A stretch of 36,864 nucleotides of DNA from DATFKA01 sp042095835 (GCA_042095835.1 JBELML010000054.1:1-36864); one strand, 5' to 3'. Positions 21,343 to 30,668 are shown, counted from the first letter of the stretch. Made by a program: numbers and translations. Notes: a model not told the origin generated them from the sequence alone.

Positions 21343-23781
21343 CTAGAACTTATAGCCCAAACTCAAGACAAAATTTCTACCTACATCATCTGCAAAGTAG
21401 CGCATCCGATCAGTATAGTTTCGGTAGGAAGTGTTGAAGATATTTTTGACTTGAAACCTCCAAGACAGGTTCTTCCAAGAAGACTGGTAACTCAAATGGG
21501 CTAACAGAAATGCTGGTGGTGGCGGTAGAATATCAAAATCTGTGGCATCATCAGCAAAGCGATTGAGTTCATCATCTTGGAAAGCAAATAAAAACTCCTG
21601 AACGGATAAAATCCTTGGATGCTGAGTTTGCTCAAAAGTATAGTCCAGATTCAGTTTAAAGCTAGCATTTTTTAGCCATTTCAACTTGGGTGTAAATGCT
21701 AATTCATAGTGAAGGTTAGGTGGCGGTAATCCGGCAAAAAAGTCTTCCGGATCAAGTTGTTTTGCCCACAAATAGCTGCCCTTTAAAGTAGAGCTTAATT
21801 GAGTATTGTGCCTCCATTTGGCACTCACATCAGCGCCCCAAAATAGCGCATCCGTTTGGTCGTAAATGAAGTAGACAAATACCCCTCGTGCCGTACGAGT
21901 CAAACCACCAGGTTTGCTGTAGATATAATTTTCGATAAGATTAATGTAGGCAGTTGCCTCAAACTGAAAATTTTCCCGATTTAGCTCATAGGTATTGATC
22001 CACTTATAGCCAATTTCACTGGGTACAGGGCGGTCTTCCTCCGTCTGAATCCCTTCGCTAGTCGAGACAAAATCAAAGCGCTCATCGATGGTATACCTCC
22101 AAAGACCATACTCCAAAAGGAAAGAATGCTGCCCGAAACGGTAGAGCTCTGCTACATTCGGTGGTCTCCAAGCTGTACCAAAGTTGGTCCGAAAACTACT
22201 TCCAGGTGCAAGCTGTTTTTTATAGCCAACAGTAGCCGTCCAGTTACTATAATCGATAGTATTCCGGTAGATAGTATTATCAGGCTCTCGCCCGGTGATA
22301 TCGGCTTCCATCCAGTCATAGCGCAGCCCTAATTCGAAGGTGTGTTTACCAAATTGTGCCGATTCGATTAGGTAGGCACCCAGGCGTTCGCTATCATAGT
22401 TTGGGATGAAAGGTACGGTATTAGTACCCGGCAAATTATCATTGGCTTGTATTTGCCACTGCGCCCCTATTTTTCCTGAAAAGGGGCCAATATCTGGGTG
22501 CAGCCAGTCCAAATCCAAGCTATTGGTCACCAGTTCTAAATCAATATTGGGTGCCTCACCTCTGCGGAGTCCAAACTCTTTACGCGCATTGATTTGGTAG
22601 CCATACTTGAGTTCTAGGATATGGTTATTTCCAGTGTAGCGCGCTGTAGCTTTATACAAATCATGTGTAACCTCCTGGCGAGGTTGACCGATATCGTAGG
22701 TGAAATCTGTAGTGAAAAAGGGTTCATCCGCTGCAAGTGCTCGCTCTAAATCGTCTAAGTTTCCAAAGGTAGAGCCTAATAGAATACCCAGATTTTGATC
22801 AAACCGACTGTAGTAGCCTTCTAAATCAAGTTGGGCGAATGGATGAATCCGGAAACCTCCATAGTAGCTTTCTTCTTCCTTTCCAGTATTAGAAAGGTTG
22901 TAATCTGGTGCTTGCAAATCTCCCTGTTTCAAGTAGGAGCCACCGGCCATCAGGCTTAACCACTTGAATCCCTTGCGCAACTCCAGATTGCCTTCACCAG
23001 ATTGACCGTTTGATTTTCCTATTAATCCAATTTTTCCTGAAAAAGGCGTCGATAATTCCATTGGTGCAGGATTGGTCAGTATCACGCCACCCAATGCCTC
23101 AGGGCCAAAACGTACAGTAGCAGCTCCTTTTATTACCTCAATCTCATCTATGGTAGAAGGATCGATTTCTGGTGCATGATCAATACCCCAATTCTGAAAC
23201 TCATGCCGTAAACCATTATTGACCACCAAAACGCGATTGCTATGCAAACCATGAATAATGGGTTTGGCTACATTTTGCCCTGTACTGAGCATACTCACAC
23301 CCGTGATTTGGCTTGCTGCTTCCGCAAAGCTCTCCGACTGCACGCTCGCTAATGCTTCTCCACTTAATTTGGCGGAGGTAGTCGATCGCATATTGCTCTC
23401 ACTATACTCGGCCTCGATAACGATACTTTCTAAAATAGTTTGCTCAGGAGCGAGCTGAATTTCCATATAATCATGATGAAAATCGTGGTGATGCGTCTTT
23501 GATTTATAGCCGATAAAGGAAATTTCTAGGTCGTATTCTTTTTCACAAAGATTCAGCAGCTCAAAACTGCCATCTTCGTCAGTGACGGTGCCAATCGTCG
23601 TGCCTTGTAATAGGACATTGGCGTAGGCAAGGGGTAGTTTGCTTGTTTGATCTACAACTTTGCCAATAATCTTGAAGGTACAAGAGTCTTGGCGCTGGCC
23701 ATAAGAGGAGATACTTATGACTACTGATAAGGCAATGCCTAAGGCTATTTTAAACTTAAAATATAGAAAACCCTTTTTCAC
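21343..23781 (-). CDS. TonB-dependent receptor with carboxypeptidase-like N-domain; candidate zinc receptor
   Basis: This 812-residue outer-membrane receptor starts with GTG at 23781 (MKKGFLYFKFKIALG, signal peptide to about 28). A CarboxypepD_reg-like domain (about 36-110) precedes the plug (about 118-238; VLVVNNGLRHEFQNWGIDHA, IEVIKGAATVRFGPEALGGV) and a 22-strand barrel ends in LSLGYKF. The N-domain carries a His-rich patch at 97-103 (HHHDFHH). The plug has Asp201-His202, in the position of the DHA motif of the neisserial zinc receptor ZnuD, whose Asp-His pair is a reported zinc ligand. TonB receptors of this type import metal complexes or small ligands with energy from TonB-ExbBD, which are not in the window. 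A 25-bp palindromic operator 32 bases upstream suggests metal-responsive repression. Zinc is my inference, not a demonstrated ligand. Confidence 0.9.
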   Translation of the reverse strand: MKKGFLYFKFKIALGIALSVVISISSYGQRQDSCTFKIIGKVVDQTSKLPLAYANVLLQGTTIGTVTDEDGSFELLNLCEKEYDLEISFIGYKSKTHHHDFHHDYMEIQLAPEQTILESIVIEAEYSESNMRSTTSAKLSGEALASVQSESFAEAASQITGVSMLSTGQNVAKPIIHGLHSNRVLVVNNGLRHEFQNWGIDHAPEIDPSTIDEIEVIKGAATVRFGPEALGGVILTNPAPMELSTPFSGKIGLIGKSNGQSGEGNLELRKGFKWLSLMAGGSYLKQGDLQAPDYNLSNTGKEEESYYGGFRIHPFAQLDLEGYYSRFDQNLGILLGSTFGNLDDLERALAADEPFFTTDFTYDIGQPRQEVTHDLYKATARYTGNNHILELKYGYQINARKEFGLRRGEAPNIDLELVTNSLDLDWLHPDIGPFSGKIGAQWQIQANDNLPGTNTVPFIPNYDSERLGAYLIESAQFGKHTFELGLRYDWMEADITGREPDNTIYRNTIDYSNWTATVGYKKQLAPGSSFRTNFGTAWRPPNVAELYRFGQHSFLLEYGLWRYTIDERFDFVSTSEGIQTEEDRPVPSEIGYKWINTYELNRENFQFEATAYINLIENYIYSKPGGLTRTARGVFVYFIYDQTDALFWGADVSAKWRHNTQLSSTLKGSYLWAKQLDPEDFFAGLPPPNLHYELAFTPKLKWLKNASFKLNLDYTFEQTQHPRILSVQEFLFAFQDDELNRFADDATDFDILPPPPAFLLAHLSYQSSWKNLSWRFQVKNIFNTSYRNYTDRMRYFADDVGRNFVLSLGYKF

Positions 23782-23813
23782 TTACTGATATTTTTATACA
23801 CCCAAGATAAGTA

Positions 23814-23838
23814 TTAAATGCAACATTGTTGCATTTAA
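23814..23838. promoter_or_regulatory. 25-bp perfect palindrome, operator of the TonB receptor gene
   Basis: Twelve-base arms flank a single central T, with core TGCAACATTGTTGCA. The same 15-bp core occurs twice upstream of the T9SS protein gene at 32310 and nowhere else that I saw. It sits 32 bases upstream of the receptor start, in the promoter region. It has the size and symmetry of a site for a Fur-family dimer (Fur/Zur). Confidence 0.85.
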
Positions 23839-23875
23839 AATTAATAAAATGTCTTCCAGAGACTTGGATGACCAC

Positions 23876-25975
23876 TTATTTGATCACCTTTTTGGGGTTG
23901 TAAATACGTTTTGCCTGTCTCAATACCTCGGCTTTATCCAAAGTCATCGGCTTCAATTGCTGCTTGACAAACAACTCCATCTGGTCGGTATAATGGGGAC
24001 TATCCGGCTCCGCAGAACTGCCATAAGCATGGACCGTCTCAATCTCCACACCTTCTTTACTAAAGCGTACCAACTCAATATAAGACTCTCCCGCCATTCC
24101 ACGGAAAGTGCCATCTTCCTGCTCTCGGCTGTGCATAGCTGCTAAGACATCCGGACCTCCGCCCAAAGGCAAACTTACATCACCTCTGGTATGGCGTTGA
24201 AAATCTCCCAAAGCTACATCAAAGGTGCCATACTTTTCTTCGAAGTAGACGGTGGCTTTCTCAAAAGCGGCCAAGATATCGCCTTCGGTAATGGAGCAGC
24301 GCCAACAGTATCTATCCTGGGCTCTTAAATCTTCGATAAGCTTTTGTACGATATAAATAAAAAGTGGTGCAGTAGTGTTCTCGATTTCAAACTGGCGATT
24401 CCACTCCTTCAATTGTTGAATTAGGTCGGCATATTGCCTATGCTCCTCAGGATCCATTTGAAAAAGCAAATCTAAATTAAGCATTTCTCGGGTCTGAATT
24501 TGATCACCGTATTGCCGATCAAATTTGATCCGCTTAAAATCTTCGTAGCTCAGTGTATCATATTGACCAATCAGCTCCTGGAAGCGAATACTACGGCTGT
24601 TTTCCATATCTGGTGACTGGAAGGACATCGTGAAGTTCAAGTCACTTTCCGAGGGGTTAGCCGCTTGGCTAGAGGAAGAAAAAGGCGTATTATTGGTGTT
24701 GTAAACATAGCCCGCTCTCGGATTTAATACCTGCGGCAAACTATCGATCGGGTAGTAGCTATCCCAAAGTGTGGCCGCGCTATTTCCAGGTACGACTTCT
24801 CGCCACACATAATTCGTATCTCGAACAGGAACCTTGGCGTTACTGATGAAAAAGATATTATCAGCGCGATCGGCATAGACGATATTTGTACTCGGGATGG
24901 CCTGCATCGCTAAAGCTTGCTTGAAGTCCTCAAAGTTTTTTGCCTTATTCATGCGGTACCATTGCTCAATCGCGCGGATATCCTGCGCCACTACATAACG
25001 CCATGCAAAAAAGCCTTGATCTGTTTTAAAAGTAGGCCCGTAGACACTTTGATAAACTTTGCGTTTAATCGGAATTTTAATACCTGCAAAAAGGTGCAAT
25101 TTCGCCCGATATACTTTCTCTTCCAAACTTAGCCATTGATCATCAAAGCGGTATTGCAAGGCATTTTCTGGATGCATTTCTAGTTGGTAAACGTCCGATA
25201 AATCTACATGATTAACCGTATGTGCCCAACCCAGATGCTCATTCACACCATGAAAAATAGTAACGCCTCCGGGGAAAGTACCACCTAAAATATTAAGACC
25301 TTCATCAGAAATCAAGTGCGCTTCGTACCAGGAATACCAACCTTCTAATGGCTGGTGCGAATTGATGGCCAGGTAGGTTTTTCCATCCTTGGTCCGCTTG
25401 CTACTGATGGCAATAGCGTTGGAGCCTTTGGGGAAATTGGCATTTTTATCATTTACAATACTTTCGTCTAAAATACGCTCAAGGTGCTGCCGGGCCTGCG
25501 ATAATTCTACTGTACCCAACATATAACCCATCACGATATCTTGGGGCTGCAAAGGGAATAGCTTTTTCAATAAAACCTCCTCAGGGTGCAGGGCGGCGTA
25601 GCTATTGATTCCGTCTGCATAAGACTGGAGATAGCCTCGAAAGTCCAAGCTTAAATCTTTTTCATATTGGGCCTCTACTAGTTCTCTTAAACCCATAAAT
25701 TTGATCCCAAAATCGCCCACAATTCCTGCTTTGCCCCGTACTTCTCCTAAGTGACCTCTCACCACCAACATTTGCTCCTGCATGGTCACAAAATCATCTT
25801 CGCATTGTGCCCAGCCAAAACCGTAAGCGACCTCCTCGTCAGTAGGTGCCATAATGTGCGGCACACCCCATTGATCTCTCACAATCTGAATCTGATCTAA
25901 AGATTGTGCATCGGGAATTTTGGTGCTCGTACATGAGCAAATTAACAGGAGGATGCCTATAATACTTCGATTCAT
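23876..25975 (-). CDS. Penicillin-acylase (S45) family lipoprotein, probable acylase
   Basis: The 699-residue proenzyme has a lipoprotein signal (MNRSIIGILLLICSC; lipid cysteine at 13 or 15). The alpha-chain signature is IVRDQWGVPHIMA (31-43), and autoprocessing is expected at Gly184-Ser185 (GSNAIAIS), which makes Ser185 the N-terminal nucleophile of the beta chain. The beta chain includes the conserved HTVNHVDLSDVY and the C-terminal LGGGPDVLAAMH. These Ntn-hydrolases cleave amide bonds; relatives include penicillin G acylase, aculeacin acylase and acyl-homoserine-lactone acylases such as PvdQ. Substrate cannot be set from sequence. It follows the M24 peptidase gene with 41 bases between and ends 94 bases before the TonB-receptor start. 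Confidence 0.88.
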   Translation of the reverse strand: MNRSIIGILLLICSCTSTKIPDAQSLDQIQIVRDQWGVPHIMAPTDEEVAYGFGWAQCEDDFVTMQEQMLVVRGHLGEVRGKAGIVGDFGIKFMGLRELVEAQYEKDLSLDFRGYLQSYADGINSYAALHPEEVLLKKLFPLQPQDIVMGYMLGTVELSQARQHLERILDESIVNDKNANFPKGSNAIAISSKRTKDGKTYLAINSHQPLEGWYSWYEAHLISDEGLNILGGTFPGGVTIFHGVNEHLGWAHTVNHVDLSDVYQLEMHPENALQYRFDDQWLSLEEKVYRAKLHLFAGIKIPIKRKVYQSVYGPTFKTDQGFFAWRYVVAQDIRAIEQWYRMNKAKNFEDFKQALAMQAIPSTNIVYADRADNIFFISNAKVPVRDTNYVWREVVPGNSAATLWDSYYPIDSLPQVLNPRAGYVYNTNNTPFSSSSQAANPSESDLNFTMSFQSPDMENSRSIRFQELIGQYDTLSYEDFKRIKFDRQYGDQIQTREMLNLDLLFQMDPEEHRQYADLIQQLKEWNRQFEIENTTAPLFIYIVQKLIEDLRAQDRYCWRCSITEGDILAAFEKATVYFEEKYGTFDVALGDFQRHTRGDVSLPLGGGPDVLAAMHSREQEDGTFRGMAGESYIELVRFSKEGVEIETVHAYGSSAEPDSPHYTDQMELFVKQQLKPMTLDKAEVLRQAKRIYNPKKVIK

Positions 25976-26016
25976 AATAATATGCTTTGATGGATGAGTG
26001 GCTGCTTAATAGGGTC

Positions 26017-27333
26017 CTATTTTACCACCAGAATCTTTCGGTTCACGGGGTACAACCACTCGATACCACGCTCCGTCACGATGGCATCATCTTCTAAAGG
26101 AATCCTCAATTTCTTGTTGTCCCATTCCGGAATTCTAGTGTAAGCAAACAACTCAATGGAAAGGAGATTGCTCGCTTTTAGTTCATAGCCGATACGTACT
26201 GGATTGAAAAAAGCTATCGATGGGCCGATCCCATGCCCCCAATTGCCTACGGAGTGGCAGCCGATAACAACATCGGTCACATCCTCAGCACTGGGCTTAT
26301 TGAAATCTATTCGGTTGAAGCCGGCCTTGGCTAGGGAAGCATAAATTTGATCCTCTGCTTCTTGGGCGGTGATGCCAGCTTTAATGGCACTAGTAATGGC
26401 TTGCCGAGCTTTTAGACCTTGGGCATAGGCTTTGCGAAAACTTGCCGGCACCTCCGTTTCGCCTTCTTTCAAGACGTAGGCCACCCTTTTCATATCGGTA
26501 TAAAAATTCATCAAGCCGACGCCCCAATCGATCATGAGGATATCTCCTCGCTGGATAATTCGATCTGAGGAAGTGGCTTCGATACCATTGGGTCCAGTGA
26601 TATAGACCGAGGGCATCCCAAATGAGGAGCCCAGCGCCTTCTTATGCAGTTGCTCTAGCATCCACCAGGCTACATCTTCTAGCGTGGTAACACCTGGAGT
26701 GATCACTTCATTAGAAAGCGCTCGTTCTGCTAAAGTATAAGACAACTCTCCTGCTTCGGCAAAAGCCGCGATTTCACTAGCTACTCTACGGGAGCGGAAG
26801 TCTGAAGTCAACTTCTCTGCCGAGACAAAACGTTTTTGTAATTCAGGGCCAAGGAGTTCAGACAATTCCAGGTATTCTGAATAAGAAAGGCCATCCGCAC
26901 CTCCGAAGTTTTTTGAATAATTCAAACCAATCTTTTGGGGATTGCGCTCTTTGACATAATCTACTAATTCGCCTGCTGAACCAATGTAATCATAGGTCTT
27001 TCCCTCAGCAATGAGGTAGCCCGTCATACCCAAAGATGCTCTTTCGATTCGGCCCTCGCCTGGATCATAAAAAACGTAATAGCCATTAGTGGAGGTATAG
27101 CCGCCACCCATGTCTTGATAGAGTGGATCATACTTTCCCTCTCGGTTGGTAATGATCCACATATCGATCTGGTTTTCGCGCATCACTTCAGGTAAGACAA
27201 GGTCAAACTTATCGGCGCGAATACGGTTCATTTTCCGCCAGCGGCGGTGGGCTTCCTGAGCAGTACTTATACTACTGCCAATAGTAAGAAAGACGAATAT
27301 AAAAAGGTAGATTCTCTTGGTAAAAGCGGTCAT
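26017..27333 (-). CDS. Secreted M24-family (Xaa-Pro aminopeptidase-like) metallopeptidase
   Basis: The protein has about 438 residues from the ATG at 27333; the longer frame would start with TTG at 27354. The short form gives a clean signal peptide (MTAFTKRIYLFIFVFLTIG, ending SSISTAQ). A creatinase-type N-domain (about 20-180) precedes the pita-bread catalytic domain. The dinuclear metal ligands can be seen as the two Asp in MIDWGVGLMNFYTDMKR, His in WGHGIGPS, Glu in LLSIELFAY and Glu in PLEDDAIVTE, so it should be active. It likely works in the periplasm or is exported, cutting N-terminal residues before proline. It lies downstream of the serine-hydrolase-like gene and upstream of the acylase, on one strand, a peptide/amide-hydrolysis group. 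Confidence 0.88.
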   Translation of the reverse strand: MTAFTKRIYLFIFVFLTIGSSISTAQEAHRRWRKMNRIRADKFDLVLPEVMRENQIDMWIITNREGKYDPLYQDMGGGYTSTNGYYVFYDPGEGRIERASLGMTGYLIAEGKTYDYIGSAGELVDYVKERNPQKIGLNYSKNFGGADGLSYSEYLELSELLGPELQKRFVSAEKLTSDFRSRRVASEIAAFAEAGELSYTLAERALSNEVITPGVTTLEDVAWWMLEQLHKKALGSSFGMPSVYITGPNGIEATSSDRIIQRGDILMIDWGVGLMNFYTDMKRVAYVLKEGETEVPASFRKAYAQGLKARQAITSAIKAGITAQEAEDQIYASLAKAGFNRIDFNKPSAEDVTDVVIGCHSVGNWGHGIGPSIAFFNPVRIGYELKASNLLSIELFAYTRIPEWDNKKLRIPLEDDAIVTERGIEWLYPVNRKILVVK

Positions 27334-27370
27334 ACTTCCGATTTTAAAGACCAAGATAAAGAAACCACTT

Positions 27371-29068
27371 CTATATATCTATTTTCTGAAAACGAATGCC
27401 TTTGAAGGCCTCCGCATCTAGTACAAAGCCTGCATAATTCCCTTTTTTACCTTTATAAAACCTCAGCAATCCAAAGTGCCAGGCATTCCCTGAAAAGCGC
27501 CCTTGATCTAAAGCCGTTAAAGCAATATCTCCATTTCTTGGATGCCTAGCGGCAAGCTTACCCTCTTGATGAATAATTTGATACACAACTCCTAAATTTT
27601 TAGCAAAATAATACCCTTCAAAAGCTTTAATTGCAGCTTGTGTGTACTCCGCTGGATCGTATTTGGTAGAAGAATATTGAAAGTCAAGAATAGAAAATAC
27701 CATTTTCTTTTTACCATCTTCTTGCTCAAAAGAGATATAGACATCTTCGGGCTGGTCGAGCATATAGAAGGTATTTTGAGTCACGGGCACCAATTTACTT
27801 TCATTGTTTTCGCCTCGATCATACCGCAGCGTATCCTGGTTTAAATAAATCCGGCGAGCGTATAAGTCTTGCTCATTCCAGTAATAGCCCTGGTATTTTT
27901 TTAGGGTCTCTTGATCTAGCTTGATAAAGTCTTGAGGGGTATTGGCCGTCCTTGTTTCGGTAGCTTCCTCCGCTTCCTTAAAGAAACCGGGCAAGCAAAT
28001 CTCCGCCGCTTGGAGCGCTAATCTCTGAGTATTGTAAGTATCCTGATTACTCAAGACCACTATACCCAAATTGGCGTCGGGGAAATGGACTAAACAGCTG
28101 ATTCTGCCGTAAGCCATACCCGTTTGATAAAGTCCTTGCCGACTCTTATGGTCTAGTACAAATTGACCCATCGTGGCGTCTACTTTTTCTCCGTTGTTCA
28201 AGGAAACTTGGGTACTCATTAGATTAATCATTTCTGAGGTTCCCACCTGTCGTCGCTGGCGGTTAGACAGCCATCGAGCCATATCTTCAACACTGGTCTG
28301 TAAATTGGTAGCATCTAACTGAAAGTAACCAAAAGGACTTTGCAGCCACTCTCCCTCAACTTGATAATAAGTAGGCGCAGCTTGAGCTAGCAACTTATTA
28401 GGGTGATCTACAAAAGCGGTTTGTTGCATACCCAAAGGTTGGAAAACCCTTTGGTCCATATAGTCAGCAAAAGAAAGTCCCGAGACTCGACTGATCATCT
28501 CTGCCAACAGTACAAACCCTGTCAAGGAGTGATTCATCCGCTCGCCGGGCGCAAATAATAAGTCGGTTTGGCTTGCCAATACTTTAAGGACCTGCGGACG
28601 CGTCTTCCAGTCACTCATTGCCCAGCCAGAAGCCAGCAATAGGTCGACATGACTAGGCAGTCCGTTGGTGTGGGACATTAGCCGACCTACTGTGATTGCC
28701 TGTGCATAGTCGGGTAGCTCGGGTAGGTATTTTTTTATACTAGCATCGAGGTCTATTTTTCCTTCCTCAGCCAGTAGGAGCGCACCAAAAGCAATAACCT
28801 GATTGCCTAACTCTGCGACTTGAAAGACCGTTTGGGTTTGGATGGGAATACCATGTGCTAGATCGGCCGTACCCTTTGCATTTTTATAAATGACTTTTCC
28901 ATCTTTGACGATAGCTATGGCTGCTCCGGGTTCGTTTGGTTGGTCCAGATCAGCCATCAATTGATCGATGCCCGTTTTTTGTTGTAGATTTAAAAGAGGA
29001 CCCTGTGTCCAAGCATTTGAAATAAAGAGGAAGATAAGCGCGCAACTTAACAAGATTGATCGATTCAT
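27371..29068 (-). CDS. Beta-lactamase/PBP-fold (S12) secreted protein lacking the catalytic residues
   Basis: From the ATG at 29068 the protein has 565 residues (a GTG at 29086 adds six). It has a signal peptide (MNRSILLSCALIFLFISNAWTQ), a beta-lactamase-related domain (about 30-360) and a C-terminal beta-rich domain (about 380-560). The fold markers are clear (ITVGRLMSHTNGLPSH; TGFVLLAEMISRVSGLSFADYM), but the active-site motifs are changed. Where homologues have S-x-x-K the sequence is ELGN (FQVAELGNQV, Glu and Asn for Ser and Lys). The YxN motif reads HSL, and the C-terminal HxG is QTG. Therefore it is probably not a serine hydrolase and may bind peptides or regulate other enzymes. It is adjacent to M24 and acylase genes. 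The open frame is intact, so it is not a pseudogene. Confidence 0.85.
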   Translation of the reverse strand: MNRSILLSCALIFLFISNAWTQGPLLNLQQKTGIDQLMADLDQPNEPGAAIAIVKDGKVIYKNAKGTADLAHGIPIQTQTVFQVAELGNQVIAFGALLLAEEGKIDLDASIKKYLPELPDYAQAITVGRLMSHTNGLPSHVDLLLASGWAMSDWKTRPQVLKVLASQTDLLFAPGERMNHSLTGFVLLAEMISRVSGLSFADYMDQRVFQPLGMQQTAFVDHPNKLLAQAAPTYYQVEGEWLQSPFGYFQLDATNLQTSVEDMARWLSNRQRRQVGTSEMINLMSTQVSLNNGEKVDATMGQFVLDHKSRQGLYQTGMAYGRISCLVHFPDANLGIVVLSNQDTYNTQRLALQAAEICLPGFFKEAEEATETRTANTPQDFIKLDQETLKKYQGYYWNEQDLYARRIYLNQDTLRYDRGENNESKLVPVTQNTFYMLDQPEDVYISFEQEDGKKKMVFSILDFQYSSTKYDPAEYTQAAIKAFEGYYFAKNLGVVYQIIHQEGKLAARHPRNGDIALTALDQGRFSGNAWHFGLLRFYKGKKGNYAGFVLDAEAFKGIRFQKIDI

Positions 29069-29143
29069 AATTTGGTGATTTTTCACGAAACTATACGATC
29101 TCCATTAGTCAGAAAATGTATTTAGCACTAGAGCCATCCAGGA

Positions 29144-30202
29144 TTATAAATTTGGACTATTCTGTGCCCTGAATTTGGCCGGCGTTGTCCCTGTTAGCTT
29201 CTTGAAGGTAGCGTAGAAAGTAGATTTCGAATTAAATCCACACTCTAATCCAATTCCTTCAGTAGAGTAAATCTCATTGGTTCGTAGGAGTTCTTTGGCG
29301 GCATCTACTCGATATTGGTTAATATAGGAGGGAAAATTTTTCCCAAGATTATCATTTAGGATTTGAGACAATCGATGTGGATGTATATTGACTACTGCTG
29401 CTACATCTGATAATTTCAAATGAGGGCTTCGATAGAGCTTATCCTGATGCATGATATCATCTAATCGGTCTAAGATGACCTTTGCGGCCGCTGAGTCAAT
29501 TTTCTTATCGGCATATTTGGGCAATTGTGGGAGCTCAATGTCCACGTTTTTCTGCTTAAAGACCATCAATAAGATGACTAAATAGAGCATAAAACTAAAC
29601 AGTACGGCTCCTAAAATATAAGAACCAAAACCACAAAAAATATAGGCTAACCAAATAGAGAAAGTACCCAAAAATATACTGTAGATCCACCACTTTTTAC
29701 CTTCCTGTTCAGCATCAAGGATAGTCTTTTTTGTGACTCTAGGTGGCAGCTGCTTCCAGATAATCCAGGACGACAAAACCATATAGAGAAACCATTGCGC
29801 ATATATCAGGGGGATAAAATAGTTCCACCACTGCTCTAAATGACTATAATAAGGATACCGAGAACATAGAAAAATAAAGGGTACCAGAAGCAATCCCAAG
29901 TGGTAATACCAATACTGGTTCCTTTTAGCAGTAGGGCTTAAAGCGGTACTGATGTAAAAGAACAGGAAAGGTCCAATTAGTGCACAAGCCCCCAAACCGA
30001 TGTGTAAAAATATTTGAGCAAGGTCATCATAAAAATAGAAAAAAACGGACTTCCCTGTACGGATACTTAATGCTAAAATCAGTGCTGCCAAGAAGGTATG
30101 AGCACGGCGCTTTGGTTTACGAAAAAACAGAAAATACAGCCCCAACAACACTCCATTGAAAGCTCCTAGCGCACTCATAAAAAAGACCAAATCTCTACTC
30201 AT
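29144..30202 (-). CDS. Membrane-anchored AraC-family transcriptional regulator
   Basis: The 352-residue protein has an N-terminal region with about six or seven membrane helices (residues 1-215; MSRDLVFFMSALGAFNGVLLG at the start). A cytoplasmic AraC-type DNA-binding domain (about 250-345) contains two helix-turn-helices; LKLSDVAAVVNIHPHRLSQIL and the signature GLECGFNSKSTFYATFKKLTGTTPAKFR are plain. This design, a membrane sensor fused directly to an AraC domain, is common in Bacteroidota and may sense an envelope or external signal. It follows the DoxX-like gene with 13 bases between. The next genes downstream (serine-hydrolase-like, M24, acylase) are possible targets or operon partners. 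Confidence 0.9.
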   Translation of the reverse strand: MSRDLVFFMSALGAFNGVLLGLYFLFFRKPKRRAHTFLAALILALSIRTGKSVFFYFYDDLAQIFLHIGLGACALIGPFLFFYISTALSPTAKRNQYWYYHLGLLLVPFIFLCSRYPYYSHLEQWWNYFIPLIYAQWFLYMVLSSWIIWKQLPPRVTKKTILDAEQEGKKWWIYSIFLGTFSIWLAYIFCGFGSYILGAVLFSFMLYLVILLMVFKQKNVDIELPQLPKYADKKIDSAAAKVILDRLDDIMHQDKLYRSPHLKLSDVAAVVNIHPHRLSQILNDNLGKNFPSYINQYRVDAAKELLRTNEIYSTEGIGLECGFNSKSTFYATFKKLTGTTPAKFRAQNSPNL

Positions 30203-30215
30203 CCCTATTTATTAT

Positions 30216-30572
30216 CTATAAAAAAGAAACCGCCCAATAAATCAATAATAATTGTAAAGGAAGCCGAATAGCGGTCACCGCGACCATTTTCTTTTTTCTC
30301 AATGCCTTCTGAAAGTGGTAAATATTGGCAGGAAATACGGCAATCAGCAAAGCAATAACCCCGTAAAGAGCGATCGTTTGAGTTTCCTTAAAAAATAAGC
30401 CAATACCTAGAAGGAGTTCTACTACGCCTACTATAATGTTGACCGCCTCCGGCTGTGGCACCCACTTGGGGGTAATACTGAGAAAAAACTTGGGATTCAC
30501 GAAATGCATGATGCCTGCAAAAAGGTAAAGTGCAGCCATGATGATCAGCGAAAGGGATAAATGAGCAGCCAT
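30216..30572 (-). CDS. DoxX-like family membrane protein
   Basis: From the ATG at 30572 the protein has 118 residues; an in-frame ATG at 30611 would add 13 residues with no matching function. It has four hydrophobic helices (about 5-25, 45-65, 68-85 and 100-116) with the conserved AGIMHFVNPKFFLSITPKWVPQPE and the PANIYHFQKAL motif of DoxX/DUF417-type proteins. Such small inner-membrane proteins are linked to thiosulfate or oxidative-stress metabolism in some bacteria, but are too diverse to assign. It is cotranscribed with the AraC-type regulator and divergent from the GH32 gene. Confidence 0.8.
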   Translation of the reverse strand: MAAHLSLSLIIMAALYLFAGIMHFVNPKFFLSITPKWVPQPEAVNIIVGVVELLLGIGLFFKETQTIALYGVIALLIAVFPANIYHFQKALRKKKMVAVTAIRLPLQLLLIYWAVSFL

Positions 30573-30668
30573 AATGACAATTTTAAAAATGGTAAGGCAA
30601 TAGTATACCATTGGAAATTACACAAGTTTCCTTATTTTCATTCCTATCTCTAATCGAAATATACCAAT

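Noticed and set aside
23814..23838. Terminator of the acylase gene
   Set aside because: The palindrome is AT-rich, lacks a T tract, and its core recurs upstream of another gene that it could not terminate; an operator fits better.
23876..29068. A beta-lactam resistance island (acylase plus S12 protein)
   Set aside because: The S12-fold protein lacks catalytic residues and penicillin-acylase-family proteins have many substrates; nothing else indicates resistance.
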